From: Setophaga petechia
Taxonomy: Eukaryota > Chordata > Aves > Passeriformes > Parulidae
Length of the DNA: 64,000 nt
Direction of reading: 5' to 3'
Assembly (NCBI GenBank): GCA_024362935.1
Contig: JANCRA010000001.1
Location: 50,937,501 to 51,001,500 of the forward strand
Each line of letters starts with the position of its first letter. Position 1 is the stretch's first letter. The notes under the pieces were generated by a model, which searched no databases, was not told the DNA's origin, and saw nothing but the letters and a program-made list of their open reading frames with translations. Positions 25,116-38,769 of this stretch are shown piece after piece. The translations under genes were made by a program, and so were the position numbers.

Positions 25116-26689
25116 TGGGTATGGAAGATGATTATTTTCCCTCAGTGAAGTCTCTGTAACCTTTTACAAATTCTGGAATTATGTGTGATCCTGGCATTAG
25201 CAGTTTAACTTCTTGCATCATTCAGTCCTTCTGCATGACTGGAGACACATTTTACTCTTTCTCCTGGACAATACCATGATATGCCACAGATGGAGTTGGT
25301 AACATTGAGGTGCGTCATGGGATTGTTACTATGTTTGTCATTTCCTTTCACATATTGCAGTCCTCTCTAAAAATAATGGATTTCCACATCTCTCTCTTGC
25401 TTACGTATCACAACTCTTGACCTTTGTACATGTTTTATGGCAATGAGTGCAGTAGGTTATGGTTGTACTGATGTGAAACAGAGTAGCTTTTAGCTGTTTA
25501 TTAAGAGCTAGGGTCTCAGGTAAAAGGTCATATATATAAATAGTCTTGGGAGAACAAAAGGAAATGAAAGTTGAACTGAAAAGGGTATTAGTTCTATATT
25601 GGAAAGCAGTGATAACGTTTCTTTTGCAAACACTGAGATTCTCCTTTTTATCACTTCTATCTGAAGCAGCTTTGCTGAACTGTGGTTATTAAAGTATAGT
25701 GTAAATGATGGTAAGGAAGAACAGCAGACAGGAAGAAACTGACCCAGTATTTATATGCTAATAGCAGCGAAGACAAAAAACTCATTTGTAAATACTAGAT
25801 GTTTCAATGTTTGTTACCAGTTTTGTTTAGTATGATTTACTGACATTGTTCACCCCTCTAACAATTATGTTTTCATCACTTTCTGGGTACAAAATGGAAG
25901 GCATGCCTAATACATTGGGGGGGGATTTTTTTTTCTGTTACTGTTCATGTTAAATAATTTTCTGTATTTTTCCTGAAGGTATCTGTGCCACAGAATAACA
26001 ACTCTGTGAACTGATAACTGATTAAAATCAGTTATTCCATCCAGTTGACATTCATGAAAATACCTGTGACCATGTGCATTAGAAGATGCCTTTGAAGATC
26101 TCCGTACTATTGGCCACACAGTTTTAGTCTTAGAAATACAGATTATTTGATACCTTGCGTGTCTTTTGGAGCCTTAATCAGCCATGAGTTATTCTGCATG
26201 GTCACAGAGAGGAAGACATTCCATGTTGTCTTCATTTTCTGAGTAAGAGCAGTGCTGTAACTACTTTGGCACCCTTGACAGCACTGCTGCATGTCCCATC
26301 TGCCCTGCTGTGCACCAAGGAACTTAGTGCAGGAGGTGATGTATTTGCTACTCCAACATCAAATAAAGGGAGAGCCAGGAACTCTTAAATCCACTGTTCC
26401 TTTTTCACTGCTCCATGCACAACACTGTTGTGGCCTTGGGAACATTCACAGGTGTGGCCCTGGTGACACCTGCCTGAGGCAAAGGCTGCACTGCAGTGTA
26501 ACGTGGAGGGAAGCAGGATATTCCCTCTCTGTGCTGTACAGCTGCTGACCCAGTAAAGAGTCAGCTGTTGCAGTCTGTCCTCATGCAATCAGCTAATGAA
26601 TCATTCCTGCAGTCATTTGCAGCATGGAATTCCCTGAATAATCCTCCTAAAGTCTGCTCATCATACATTAGAGTGCCTGTGCTGCCTCA

Positions 26690-26750
26690 CACAGGGGATC
26701 CATCTAAGCCAGTGTGCTGCTTCCAACACTGCCCATAAGCAGGTGACAGG
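26690..26750 (+). repeat. Possible ancient amniote interspersed repeat fragment
   Basis: The phrase GGATCCATCTAAGCCAGTGT, followed by CTGCTTCCAACACTGCCC and a run ending GCAGGTG, resembles an old repeat core seen in reptile and bird DNA (a 'gatccatctagcccagtat' type wording, recalled). It is short and diverged, so a chance resemblance is possible. Confidence 0.3.
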
Positions 26751-29700
26751 GGAGAAGAAGGACAGAGCAGCAAGGTGTTTCCTCCATTTTTTCTATCAGT
26801 TCATGACTATTCTCAGAGTTTTCCTGCTCTTTATAGGGTTTTTGTATTTAGTGATATCCAGAGTAATTTTCTTGTGTCTCTCTTGCACGTGTGTAAGCTT
26901 TTTGCTTCCAACATCTCCTCTGTGCAAGTGTGCCACAAATTGCTTCTTCTCACACGAAGAACTGACTCCTTTTGTTTGTTATAAATGTGGCTTTCACTAG
27001 TGTCATTTGAAGGTGACCTGAATTTTTTTTGCTTTGAACTGACATAGTGAACAGTCCAACAGAACATCTTCACCACCCATGACCTTACAAGCTACCATGG
27101 TGTTTGGGGATTTTATTCCTGATGGAAAATTACCACTGGTATTTGCAACCCTAATCACTGTGCTGACAACAGTTATTTTTTCTGTCAAAGCCCCTGCACA
27201 GAGTCAGTGAGCAATCCCATATAATAGCTTTTCTCTTTTGGGGCACAAGGCCAAACACTTTGATGAAGTAAATTGGATGACATTTTGGTGAAGTCAGAAT
27301 GGCACATTCTTTATTGCAGAAGGGACTCTGACTCCTTGTTTCTATGAGAAAAAACCCTTGCCTTTGCTTTAATTAAGAAAAAGGTTCACATTTATAAAAG
27401 TCCAAGTTTATTTTAATTAAAGTGGTCTTCTATGTATTAACAGCTAAAAAAATAGATCTGGTGCTTTCTAGAAGCATTTAAAACTTGAACTGAGAAACCC
27501 ACAGGCCAGTTTCCTTTGATTATGCAGTATGTGAGACCAGAAACAGATTAATTACTGAATCAAGCGGGAAAGAGAGGATGAGCAGAGCATTAATAATGAG
27601 ATTATTCCAAAGATAACTGGGAATATTATGTTATCAACAAATAAATTTATTGTTGTCATTAAAATACAGCACAATGTATAACCGTTGTTTTTAGTACCTA
27701 TTTTTTTCCTAAATCCTTCCTTAAGCAGTCATAATCAGTTGCATTTAAAGTCTTGTGTTAGTGTGGTAACATGGTACAAATACAAAAGATTTTAAATTGA
27801 CTGCACAGGTCAATATTTCCATGACTAGAGTTGACTGAGGCTGAAACGTAACAATTTTTATGCCTATTCAAAGTTTTATTGGAAAAGATAAAAGCAGGAG
27901 TAGTAGTATTCTGTCCTGTTTTGAACTTTGCATCCAAGGCAAGTAACAGTGTAAGATGCAAGTCTGTTGTATGAATCCCTCTTACTTAATAATGGCAATG
28001 GATAAGGGAACCAGTACAGTTTATTATTATAGTGTGAGGTTAGGAGGAGCTGCGAGTCTCTATGTTGGCCACATTTGCAGATGTAGGAAATGACTGAATG
28101 CTTTATGCTGATAGACTACTGACTGCACAATTTCCCAAAAAATATTGCCTGTCATAGTTAGGAAATCAAATGTTCTCTGGCTTTCTCTGTGATCTTGTCA
28201 ATTCTTGCATGAAAATCATTACAGAAACTTAGCTTAAAACCTGCGTTTGACAGTGTCCTGTAAAGATGCTGATTATTTATTTTGGCCCAAGTACTCTTGA
28301 TAGAAAATTTCTCTTACTAATTGTGGTGGGACTTGATGCCAAGGTGAGCAGGTACTCTAGTTGGAGCAGGTTTTGGAGGGTGTGAGATGGAGAGTTGATT
28401 GCTTGCAGCTGTTGACAGTAAGCAAGGCTTGGGTAACTTTCCAGGTGTAAGCAGTTAACACTGACTGTTGAGTACACACAGTTGAACAAAACAGAGTTTG
28501 TTTTGTATCCAGTCTGCTGCACTGGAGGTTTTTTTTTATTCACATGAGAATGGAAAGTATGCAATTGCTAATAGTCCATACTTAGAGCATTCTCTGGAGA
28601 TTTGTAATGCTCTGGAAAAGTGATGCCCAGGTAGTACTTCTTCATGCTAGTAATTTTGTGGCTCCAAGTTCATTTATCCCAGTTGTACAGGAGCCATGAC
28701 ATGGGTTTTAAGGGAAATCAGGCTTTAAAGCACAACAGATTTCATCCCACTGTTTTATGAATATCACAAGCAATGCTGAAAATTAATAAATAGAAATCTC
28801 AAAGACATCTCAAGCTTCAGTAATTCAAAGATGCACTGAAATGCAAAAAGGTATTATGTAATAATGTTATTTTTCTTAATGTGAGTACTGAGGTTGGTGG
28901 AATTGCTTACTTCCTTAACAGAAATGCAGACAGACAAGTGCTCTTTAAGTCCTTGCAAGTGTGACCTGACTAAATGCTGTTGGTTTTACTATGTGTGGAA
29001 TGCAAGTGCCTGACTTTAAATACTTGCATTTGAAAATTGCAATTTATGTTTATTGAATCCCAGTACTAAAGAATGTTCTAAGAGCAAGAGTCAGATTTCT
29101 GAACATGTACAGTTATTTAATCTATGCGAGTAGAGTTGGGTATCAGTTTAACTGTGGTCAAAAATATCTTAATTGATTTGACTTTTTGATCTCTTAAGTT
29201 CACAGGATGTTTAAAAAATATATTTATTCCAAAATATGCTTAGTTACTGAAGTGCAACTTGTTACTGGAAATGAGCATGTTCTTTCTACTTTCTGGATTT
29301 TAAAGGGTAAAATCAAACACACTGCCAGTTCTTCACAAGTTAATACACAAGAGCAAAACACTTGACAGCAGTGGGTTCTCAGCTTAAACTATGTTTGAGA
29401 TTCTGGTTTTGTTTGTTTGTAAGTTCTCCAAGTAGCCTAGGAACTTGGGCAGCCTGAAAATGTGACTATTAGGCCTGCCTGATATTCGTAGTAAGTTTTG
29501 TCTTTCAGTTTGCATCTTTCATGTTAATGGTGGTGAGTTCTTCCCCTTATCCTAATTAATATAAAGATGTGCTGTACAGTTAGAAAAACAGCCAGTTTGT
29601 AGGAGAAGTGGTATAATCTTACAGTAATATTTGTGTTGTAAAAACCAGCATGAAATGAAGGACAGCAGGGAAGGAGCAGGTGTTGGAATTTGCAAGTGTT

Positions 29701-32629
29701 GGAAGAAACTGTAAATAAGATCTTTTCTTAGAGAATCAGAAAATATATTTATGTGCATTCTGCCCAGTGCAATTATGACCTCTTGCCAGAGCCTGCATTT
29801 GGCAGACTTTTGGAGGTTAATATTTAATAGGTTATTAGCTAGTGCTGTTTGCTGTGTTCCCAGGATATGGATCTCCTGCTCCCTTGGAAGTATTATTTTG
29901 TGCAAATTAAATGCATTTCTGTACTGAAACACATGAATCTACATGTGCTGTTATAGAATCCATGATTGAGCAGGTAATAGTGTGCTATCAGAGGTTTTTC
30001 TGCTTTTAGTTCATGCACTTCTGTTCTCATTTTTCATCTCTGTTCAACATAATAAAAGCAATTACTGTACTGCATGATTCCTGAAATGTCTGACTATTGC
30101 ATAGTCAATTAATAGTATTCAGTCAGTGGTAAGCCTGGTCCTACTTTAACTGCAGGAATGTTGATTTCTAACTTTGCCTTCAGATGACAGAAGACTCTGA
30201 TCTAACACAGATGATTCACTTGAGTCATTTGTCTGTGATGACTTGTACTTAAACTGGAGGTGTAGTTGTAATGAAGATACAATGCCATAAAAGTGGGAAG
30301 TAGAAAACACCTATGAGATCACCCTGAAGGTTCTGTTAGAGTACAGAATGTATTTTTAACTCCTTTTCTAGTTCAGAGGTGAATGATCCAAGAACAGGAT
30401 CATTCCTGTCCTTTTGTTGCTGGGTTGTTACGTGACCTAGTGGAATTTCTAGTGGAGTCTCAGCTTATCTGTATTACCCAGTGTTGATTCAGAGAGTCAT
30501 AAAAATGAGCTTGGGCATGTTTAGTGCCAGTTTATTGGTATGAGAGTGCTGCTCCACCTCTGTTCAAAATTCCTAAGGCCTGAACCTACTTTTATTACAG
30601 AGTTTGTATACAGCATTCCTTATTGCTGGGAAGGAGAAGGGATTGAAGAGTGGAAGCTGGAGTCAGCATTTACAGTTGTCTTTTCAGTTGTTCAGATTCC
30701 CTGGTTAATGAGTTGGCCACAGGGTAATGCAACGTGGGAGAAATACAGAGGTAAAACTAATCTGTTTTCCTTGAAGGATCTGCCTGCACTTTATGGGATG
30801 TAGCACAGTTCAGACCAGTGCCAACAGTGTCTTTTAGGCAGCCAATTCTTTCATTACTGTGTAATTCATTGTCATGCTGTGAACTGGAGAAGCACCATAC
30901 ATGGAGAGAGACAGGTTTCTTAACAGCTTGTTTTAAACTTCCCAACCTACTTACATGGACTTCAGTGGAACGGCTCTGAATTTTGGCACAGCTTCACATT
31001 TTTCTAATGAAGAAATCCTTTGGCAAACACCCACTTGTTTACACCTCAAACAGTTGGCCAGCAGGATGAAGGAATGTAATGGGCACTGTGCTGCCTTACC
31101 TTTGTTCTCTGGCTTTTGATGGGCTCATTAACATTTGCCCTTTAACAGCACTGCAGAGAGTTACAGGGCATTTGCTTTAGGATTTCTTCACTGGAGGTGA
31201 CATTTATTTTAAGAATATACTGAGATACCAAATAATGCCCATTGTATCTACAGTAACTTACCATAATTTTACTTGCTCTCACTATTGTTCTGTATGAGCA
31301 GGTGAATACAGACATGAGCAGAAAGTCTGCCCTGTGGGAAGCTGAGAGCAGGAATTGTCACCATAGTCAGCCTTCTAAGTTCATTCCTCCATCTCTCCTG
31401 TGATTGTGATCATGTGACCATGTTTGTGCTTCTTACTCTCAATGCATCATCTGTTCAAGCTAAGAGAGCCCAAAGTGGACAAAAGGCAGAAGTTACTCCA
31501 AGAGGAGCAGTGTCCCATCAGTGTAGTCAGAACTATAGGATTTGGATGCAGATAACTTCCTGTATCCTTGTGGGATACATTCAGGATTGTGACCAAGGCT
31601 GGATTTTTGTGTTTCTCAAGAGGCGGTAACGTTTGTTGCTGCACAGAGATGATAAGACAGCAGGCTGTTGTATCTCTCCAGTGTGAAGTCATGCATGCTT
31701 GTTTTGCTTTTAAAGGTTTTTTTTTTTCCTATTTAATCCACCAGGGAGTCCTCAACTTGCCTTTTGCTAAGATTCCTAGGACCTCTGATCTGCAAGGTCT
31801 GCATCAATCCCACTCTTTCCTCTCCACCTGGATCAAGCTCTTTCATTTCAGAGCATTGCCTGCACTAGGTTTCCTTTGGCAAACAGATGCCAGGCAGCAG
31901 TTGGCCATCATTGGGAGCTGGTTGTATCTTCTGGCTCGAGGCCCGTACATCTTACTGCTTTTTGGCCTATATCCCATGCAGACTGCAAGCTTGCAGCATT
32001 TTGACAGAGCTGCCTGGAGAGGTGCACAGGGCTGGAGGGTGAAGGGATTCCCTTAGGCAAATGTTCCTGACCTCCTGCAGAAAAAGGGCCTTAAGGTGTT
32101 GCTGGTTCACTTCAACAACCTCCTGTGGTGTGTGTACCATGGAGAGTCACAGGCTAAGATAATCTTACTGCTAGGTTGATTTCTTAATTTTGAATATTTT
32201 TAGGACAGGATAGCTTTGGGTTCAGGTTACATCTTTCTGGAGTGTACAGTTTTAATATTTAATATTTCCTTCAGGGAAATTTGGAGTTTGTTCACTGAAT
32301 CTGCTTTGTTTAATAAGAGACATGATTTTGACCTTGAGGGTTTACTGAAACAAAATTAATGGATTCACAGTCAGTGGCAAGTAAACTGCCTCTGGAGCTA
32401 GAAATGCCATATCTGCATAGCTGTGCTTGAGTATCATAGGCTTTCTGAGAGTATTTGCTAGCTCCTTACCTCTGGAATCGAGCAGTGTTAGCCAAGTGTG
32501 TGTTTACTTTCAAGCATTTGAGCAGTTCTGCTGTTCACTGTGGCTTTGGTAAAATATGGAGGCTGTGGTGTTGTTTCCTGAGCTCTGTCAGGCTTGGTGC
32601 TGTGACCACTGCTCTGGGGAGACTGTTTA

Positions 32630-33272
32630 GTCCCCAACTACCCGGGATGTCCCCCAGGACAAGGCTGGCCCTCCTGGCCGCCAGGGCACTGCTGACCCAT
32701 GTCCAACTTGCCGTCAACCAGGACACCCAGGTCCCTTTCCATGGCACTGCCTTCCACCCTCTCATTCCCCAGTCTGTCCATAGACCCAGGGCTGCCCCAT
32801 CCCAGGGGCAGAATCCAGCACTTTGCCCTATTGAGGTTCACATGGTTGGTGATTGCCCAGCCCTCTGATTCATCAAGGTCTCTCTGCAGGGCCTCTGCAG
32901 ATGAAGTCAATAGCTCCTCCCAGTTTAGGGTCTTCCGCAAACTTACTCAGTATCCTTATATACTTAAAGTCCTACGTCCAAGTAATTCATGAAGATGTTG
33001 AAGAGCACCGATCCTAAGATTGGGCCCTGTGGAACCCCACTAGTGACAGGTCTCCAGTCTGATGTCACCCCAGTCACTGTACCCAGCCCATGAGCCAGTT
33101 GCTCACCCATCCCATGATGTGCGTATGCAGCTGTGTGCTGGACATTTTGTCCAGGATACTGTGAGAGACAGCACTGAAAGCTTTACTGAAATCCAAAGGA
33201 TTCCCTTGATCAACTAGATGGGTTACCTCATCATAAAAGGAAAAGAAGTTGGACAAGCAGGACTGGGATGTG
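32630..33272 (-). mobile_element. CR1 LINE fragment (reverse transcriptase region), minus strand
   Basis: Read on the minus strand, this copy encodes pieces of CR1 reverse transcriptase: [15 protein letters not shown] (33080-33230 region), a [17 protein letters not shown] block near 33000-33040, and an ERDLGVLVDGKLDMGQQC block near 32690-32750 typical of the CR1 C-terminal part. Stops and frame changes interrupt it, so it is dead. It is truncated at both ends and lies antisense to FAM13A. CR1 is the dominant LINE of birds and supports an avian origin for the window. Confidence 0.92.
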
Positions 33273-33931
33273 GTTTAAAGGAAGATGATGCTCATCTCTT
33301 TGATTCCAAAGAGTCTTGCTGTCATTAAGACATCTGAATTTACATAAAACATCAGAATTTCATTGAACTTTAAAGCTTCGTGCACTTTAGGGTTGCATCA
33401 AATTTATAACTTTGATATCTGAGAAGAGCAGAGTGCAGAGGAGGTGTTTTAGTCATCCAATGCCTAAAAATACAAGTAGAGTAAGAGAAAGCCAAATTTG
33501 GTAGTGGCAACTGCACGTATTGTAAAGATGACCACATTTGTCATGACTTTATGGTTTCAGTATGGCGTCTAATCAAGGAAGGATTTCAGGCTTGGTTTTG
33601 AGTGTGGAAGAGAGTTGGTAACTGAATTATTTTTCAAGTATGTGTTGACTCTGCTAAACCTGGAACAGTTACAGAACTATTGATCTTTGTCTCCCAGTGT
33701 CAGTAATTTGAGATGATGAGGCATCTTTAATTTGAGAAAAACTTCACAACTGTAATATTCCTATGTGGTTTTAAAATCAGCATCTTAGGTGTAGATGAAG
33801 TGATGAATCAAGGTGGATTTTAGTGAACTTTTTACGTTTCACTACTTTCTGAATAGAATCTATGTTTTGGGAAGGCATTTGGGCACTAACCCATTGTAAG
33901 ATAGCAGCTCTACTAAAGACAGCTTTACTGA

Positions 33932-34126
33932 GGAACACCAGTTGTCACCAGTCTTGACTGGGACATTGAGCCCTTGACCACTCCTCTTTGGATGCAGCCA
34001 ATCCTCACCCACTGAGCAGTGCATCCATCAAATCTATGTCTCTGCAGTTTGGAGAGAGGGATGTGGTGGGGGGTGTGTCAAAAGCCTTGCAAGGTCCAGC
34101 AGATAATATTTGCAGTTCTTCCCTTC
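33932..34126 (-). mobile_element. Second CR1 LINE fragment, minus strand
   Basis: The stretch shows the antisense form of the CR1 reverse transcriptase segment: CTTTGGATGCAGCC, ATCAAATCTATGTCTCTGCA and GTCAAAAGCCTTGCAAGGTC are recognisable. It covers the same part of the element as the middle of the copy at 32630-33272 but with different wording, so it is a separate insertion of another CR1 subfamily rather than a continuation. It is strongly diverged, and the downstream edge is uncertain. Confidence 0.75.
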
Positions 34127-36521
34127 AGCTCTGCTGTTGTGGAAAAAAATGGCAGAATAATTCAGCTTGGTTTGGATTATGCTGTTCCACAGCCTCTCTG
34201 ACTTCTTTGTCCCTACAGGTCTAGTCCACATAGCATTCAAACCATGACTTCCTCATACTCAGAAATTCTGTGCTATGTTCAGTAATGTAATCACACCCTT
34301 AGTAGGACCATAGGAATAGAAAGTGAGAGAATGATGTAAGAAGTGTGACATGAATGTAACTGAAAAATCTCTCTGCAGATTTATCCCTGCCTTTGAAAGC
34401 CATTTGGGCCTGAAGTATATCTAGTACTCAGAGCTGCAGGAGATTTATCCTGTCCAGATTCGTCCCAGAAGTCCTTTACTGCAATAAAATGGTGGTGGAG
34501 CTGGTGTTGTGTGAGAACTGGCTGCAGTATGAAATTCTGGAGATCAACACAAGTACAGCATAAATACTGGGTCTGTTCACTGAATGACTTGAAGGGATTT
34601 GCTGTCTCAGCAGGAACTTCCACCAGATTCTCTGGGGCAATTCAAGATGACCTAAACCCTCTGGCAAAATCTGTCTCCAAACAAGGCCTGGTGTAATTGT
34701 CATTATCATTACCATTAACTGTGGCAGAGAGCTATAAACTGTGTGTATGAATGGAGTGACTGGAATATATTTGCTCGAGAGGTTTCAATGGGCAAATACC
34801 AAGTGTGGGTGACTTTGGCAGGTGGCTCATTCCCTGGTCATTTGACTGGGCAGAACTGGTTGAGTCAGGTTGATTAGCTGTCAGGAGTGAATTACAGCTG
34901 GCTAATGTTCTCCCTTTCTCAGTCCTTCATGAAGCAGAGGTACTGCTGATGAGTGGATAGATTGACATTAAAGCTTTGTGCTGATAGCTAGCCAAATTGA
35001 GACTAGAGTTAAGAAGAAACCAGCATTCTAAATTTCCATGCATTGCTCAGCCATGCCTGTGTTTTTCCAAAGAAATGTACCTTTTTCTATTCCATGGGAT
35101 AATTGTATTGATATAGACAACTTCTAAGTTGAAAAGGCAGTAGGGTGACAAGGTATGAAGCCTTCCAATAAGTCATAGGGACCTCTATGATTTGGTGGAC
35201 AGCTGTAAGAATTCCATTTGTGCATTAAGCAAATTTTTGAGGGAGGTTTCTCTTGTCTGGAAGAGTGCTATGTTCATAAAACTTTAAAGAAAAAAGTGTG
35301 CTGTGTATGTTTTAAATACCTGGTGGGTTTTTTAAGGATTACCTTATCCTAATAATATCTTTATTATCCTTTCAGTGATGACATTTAAATATAAACTCAC
35401 AGCTAGTTTCTTCCAAAAGATCTTCATTTAGACTTCATAATTACTTAACTCAAATGGGTATGAATTGTCCAATTATTTGGACATGTTCATGCATGGCTTG
35501 AGATACTGGAAATTTTTTGTTTTCCTCCTTGAGAACATGAGTGAGGTACTCAGAAGAGCAGGATGACCTTTGCTAAGGATCTGTCTTCAAACCATGTTCA
35601 TTCATATGCACAGAGCTCTCCAGGCTCATCTGGAGCAGCTCCTGTTCTTCAAGAACAGAGAAAGATTACTCACCACACCGCATCAGATCTTTAGAATATG
35701 TCAGATTTATCTTTGATCTTTGCACCCAGGAGCTTCTGACACCTCACAGGAAGATGAAACATCCCTGTGATGCAGCCAGTCAGTTATGAGGAATTGTGTT
35801 GTTGGTATTGTGTGGGATGATGTCACTTGGCTGGTCAGCTTGAGCCTCCAGGTGAAAGGTTTTCTTGCACTTTCTTCAACGCCCATCATGATGCATGTTT
35901 ATACTGGTCATAAAACTGCCTGGTTTCTATTACAACTGCAAACACAGTTCCTTGCCATCTGAACTTTTAGACAACAAAACTGGACAGCCAAATGCAGGAT
36001 GTGCGGTGTAACATTTCCTTATAGTTTTCTGTTCTTTGGTTCTGTGCTTTTGTTTTTATTTTATTTTTATTACTGTCCCTTTGATTGTCAGTAGCATGTG
36101 ATGCTATTTTGCTTGTATTTGGCTGAGAATGAAGGTGTACTTTAAATTACAGAATAGCAGACTTCAGCAGAGTCCATGCTTTCAGTGGCCACAGACTGTA
36201 GCTATGCGGTAACAGCCCACAAGTTACCTGTTTCAGGCTGAGTCTGATCTTTGTCAAATGCAATTTGAGGTTAAGCTTCACCAGAGAAAAAACTTTCAGG
36301 AAACAAAAATCAAATTATTTTTTTCTTCAAGCAAAGCTTACTCACTAGACTTGTCCTTGGATTTATTGGTGTCATCTTCCAAAGTGAAGCCTTGTATGTA
36401 TTTACAAAGATTTATAGAGGCGTGTTTGTTTAGTGGTTAGATTTTGCCAGGGACAAAATGCTGATCTGACAGACACCACACCACATCAGGCATCTCAGTA
36501 TGCAACAGGTTTTATGTTCTT

Positions 36522-36630
36522 GAGCTGGGCTTGTTTAGCCTGGAGAAAAAGAGATTGAGGGGTGACATTGTTCTCTACATGTACTTGAAAGGAGGTTGTA
36601 GCCAGTTGGGTTCTGGTCTCTTCTTCAATG
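36522..36630 (+). mobile_element. CR1 LINE fragment, plus strand
   Basis: GAGCTGGGCTTGTTTAGCC, GAGATTGAGGGGTGACATTG and TGAAAGGAGGTTGTAGCCAG are the sense-strand wording of the CR1 region between the reverse transcriptase end and the 3' UTR. Similarity fades after about 36630, so both ends are truncated. Orientation is opposite to the two copies near 33-34 kb. Confidence 0.85.
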
Positions 36631-38769
36631 CCTCCAGACCCCAGGCCCTGCTGCCCCCTGTTGTGATTCTGTCCTGTAGCACTGCCATTGTGTAGCTCTC
36701 TGTCTGCCCTCCTCCCCACAGACATGGTTTTCCTATTTGAAATCTCTTCAGTGCTGCTGTTTTGTAGCTGCTGAGAGGCACTCCCTGGTGCCCATGTGCT
36801 ATGTGCCCCGTTCCCATGGTGCCAACAACCAGAGGCTGCTGCAGGTGATGGGCTAACAGAGTCCTGCTGGAACCAGCAGTGGTCCAAAGGTGAGATCCTG
36901 ACTTCAGGCAAAATGCCCATTGACGTCAGCAAAGTCAGCATCTTACTCAAAGCAAGCAGTCCAGAGGCTGAAACTGGGAAGCCCTCTCAATATTTCTCTC
37001 TGATTTCCCTTTGCACTGATACATTTTTTATTTCTCATTTTGTTATCCACAAAGCTCAGTAAGAAGCAACCTTTTGTCCCATGAAACTCTTCAGTATGCA
37101 CAAAGCATTTGAAAGCAACTGTGAGTGGAACGAAAAACTAGAAACAGAAGTAAAATAAATTTTACAAAAAAAAAATCTTAGGGTAAGCCAGGTATGAAAA
37201 GAAGTTGAGAAATTCTGATGTACTGTCCAGAAGATTTGTGACAACTACAGCAGGCAGCAGAACTGAAAAACAAATGAATAATTAAAGTCATTAGGAGGCA
37301 CCAGCATTATTTCTTCAGAGAAAAAATTGTTACGGAAGAGCCTGTGAGTGTGTGCATAGGTATAGTCAGTATTGTGCACTTGAATTTTCAAAATGTTTTA
37401 ATGGGGTTGTCAACAGTTTCTAAAGAAGCAAATATTCTTTAGAAATCTGTATTGTGATCAGAAGGAAAAACTTTTTATGGATTAATAACTGGAAAGCAGT
37501 AAAAATATATGATTGGTTTAGTGGTGAGGAAAGGTTTTCTGGGAAGTCCCTTAAGGATCTTTGTTAGAATCTGTGTTATTTAACTGTTTCCATAATAATC
37601 TAGAAAATACTCAATGTACTGCTAATAGAAAAGTATTCAAGGCAGGAAAAACTAAAAACTACAAGGCTACAAGGACTTGCAGAAGGCTTCTAATTTACTC
37701 TTTATTGGGTGAAAAACTGATTAGTTGAGTTTCCATCCCTGTGTGCTAACTATGTCCACAAAACCCCACAGATTATATAAATGTGTATATAAATGTGTAC
37801 TGATGAGCTCCAAGTTAAGCAATCATGAAAGCAAATTAGGAGTTAGATTTTCATGAGAAGCCATCACTGAATATGCCTTCATATATAATGCCACATGCAG
37901 TTCTGACTACATTTTAGAAAGGACTTCATAGGAGGTGAAAAGGTGGAGAGAAAAGCAACAAAAGTGATCAAACACATGAGTATGCCTTCTATAAAATGAG
38001 AGACTAGACAAACTAATATTTTTCTGTCTGATTAGAGACCTCTACTGGAGTAGTATAAAGTCAGGATTGGTATGGGGAAGGTGGTTAAGGAACACTTACT
38101 GGGAAATTCTCATAATTCAAAACTAAGGGAAAGATTATGTCACCCTACCTAAAATAGAAATACTTTTCAATCAATTTTAATCAATGTGTAACAATGTTGC
38201 AAAACTCCCAGCCATGGGATCTTGCAAAGGCTAAAACCAGAAGTGAACTCGAGCAAACTGAACATAATCACAAAGGTTAGGTTCAATGTTTGCTGTTAAA
38301 ATGGGGGGCAGACCTCCAAACTTGCTCTTCTCCCCCTAGCATTCTTAGGGCACATGTTGATATCAATTGTGCTTAAAAAGGATGGAAAGGGACTTGAGAA
38401 GAGCTGTAATAATAATATAATTTCTGTTAGCATGTGTTTCTCTGGTAGTGTCAAGAAGCAAATTCAATGCAAACTTTTTTAGTCTGTCTGCTGTGACACA
38501 GAAAATAAGTATTTATTTCAGTTAACTTTCTTTTCACTTTTTTTTTCTTGCCCCTGCTCTTTCAATAGACACACCTTTGTTTTTCTTTAAATAGTCTTTA
38601 TCAGGCTGAATGTTTGATTTATATGTATTTTGTAATACTGTTTTTCACCTTGTCACCTTTGCTGTTTGTACACCGGTACAGAATGTCTTTCAGTTACAGA
38701 TTATGTGAAAGGGCTGTTCTGGCCTTTCTTCTTTTCACATTTCAATTTTCTCTCTCCTTGCTTCTGTAG

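Larger units (their letters stand above)
16719..38769 (+). other. FAM13A intron, about 22 kb
   Basis: The intron runs from GTGAGT at 16719 to TGTAG at 38769. It contains a perfect 14-bp inverted repeat at 18653-18686, an LTR-like fragment near 25.0 kb, a possible ancient repeat near 26.7 kb and three CR1 fragments between 32.6 and 36.6 kb. A short A run lies at 17958-17969 and a T/TTTG-rich run at 23515-23550. Human FAM13A has a linker segment (EVYYKNSLPILL...) that would fall between the flanking exons; no matching exon was found by eye. The 162-codon open frame at 31568-32056 shows no recognised domain and is treated as chance. Confidence 0.85.

Noticed and set aside
31568..32056. 162-codon plus-strand open frame
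   Set aside because: No recognisable domain, no paired splice signals in a useful phase, and composition like surrounding intron. It is the longest chance frame in a 22-kb intron.
32638..33256. Minus-strand open frames with reverse transcriptase-like residues taken as a gene
   Set aside because: They are broken pieces of a truncated CR1 element with frame changes and no upstream part, so they are annotated as a mobile element only.
36495..36950. 151-codon minus-strand open frame
   Set aside because: It partly overlaps a plus-strand CR1 fragment and is its antisense shadow; no protein family is recognised.
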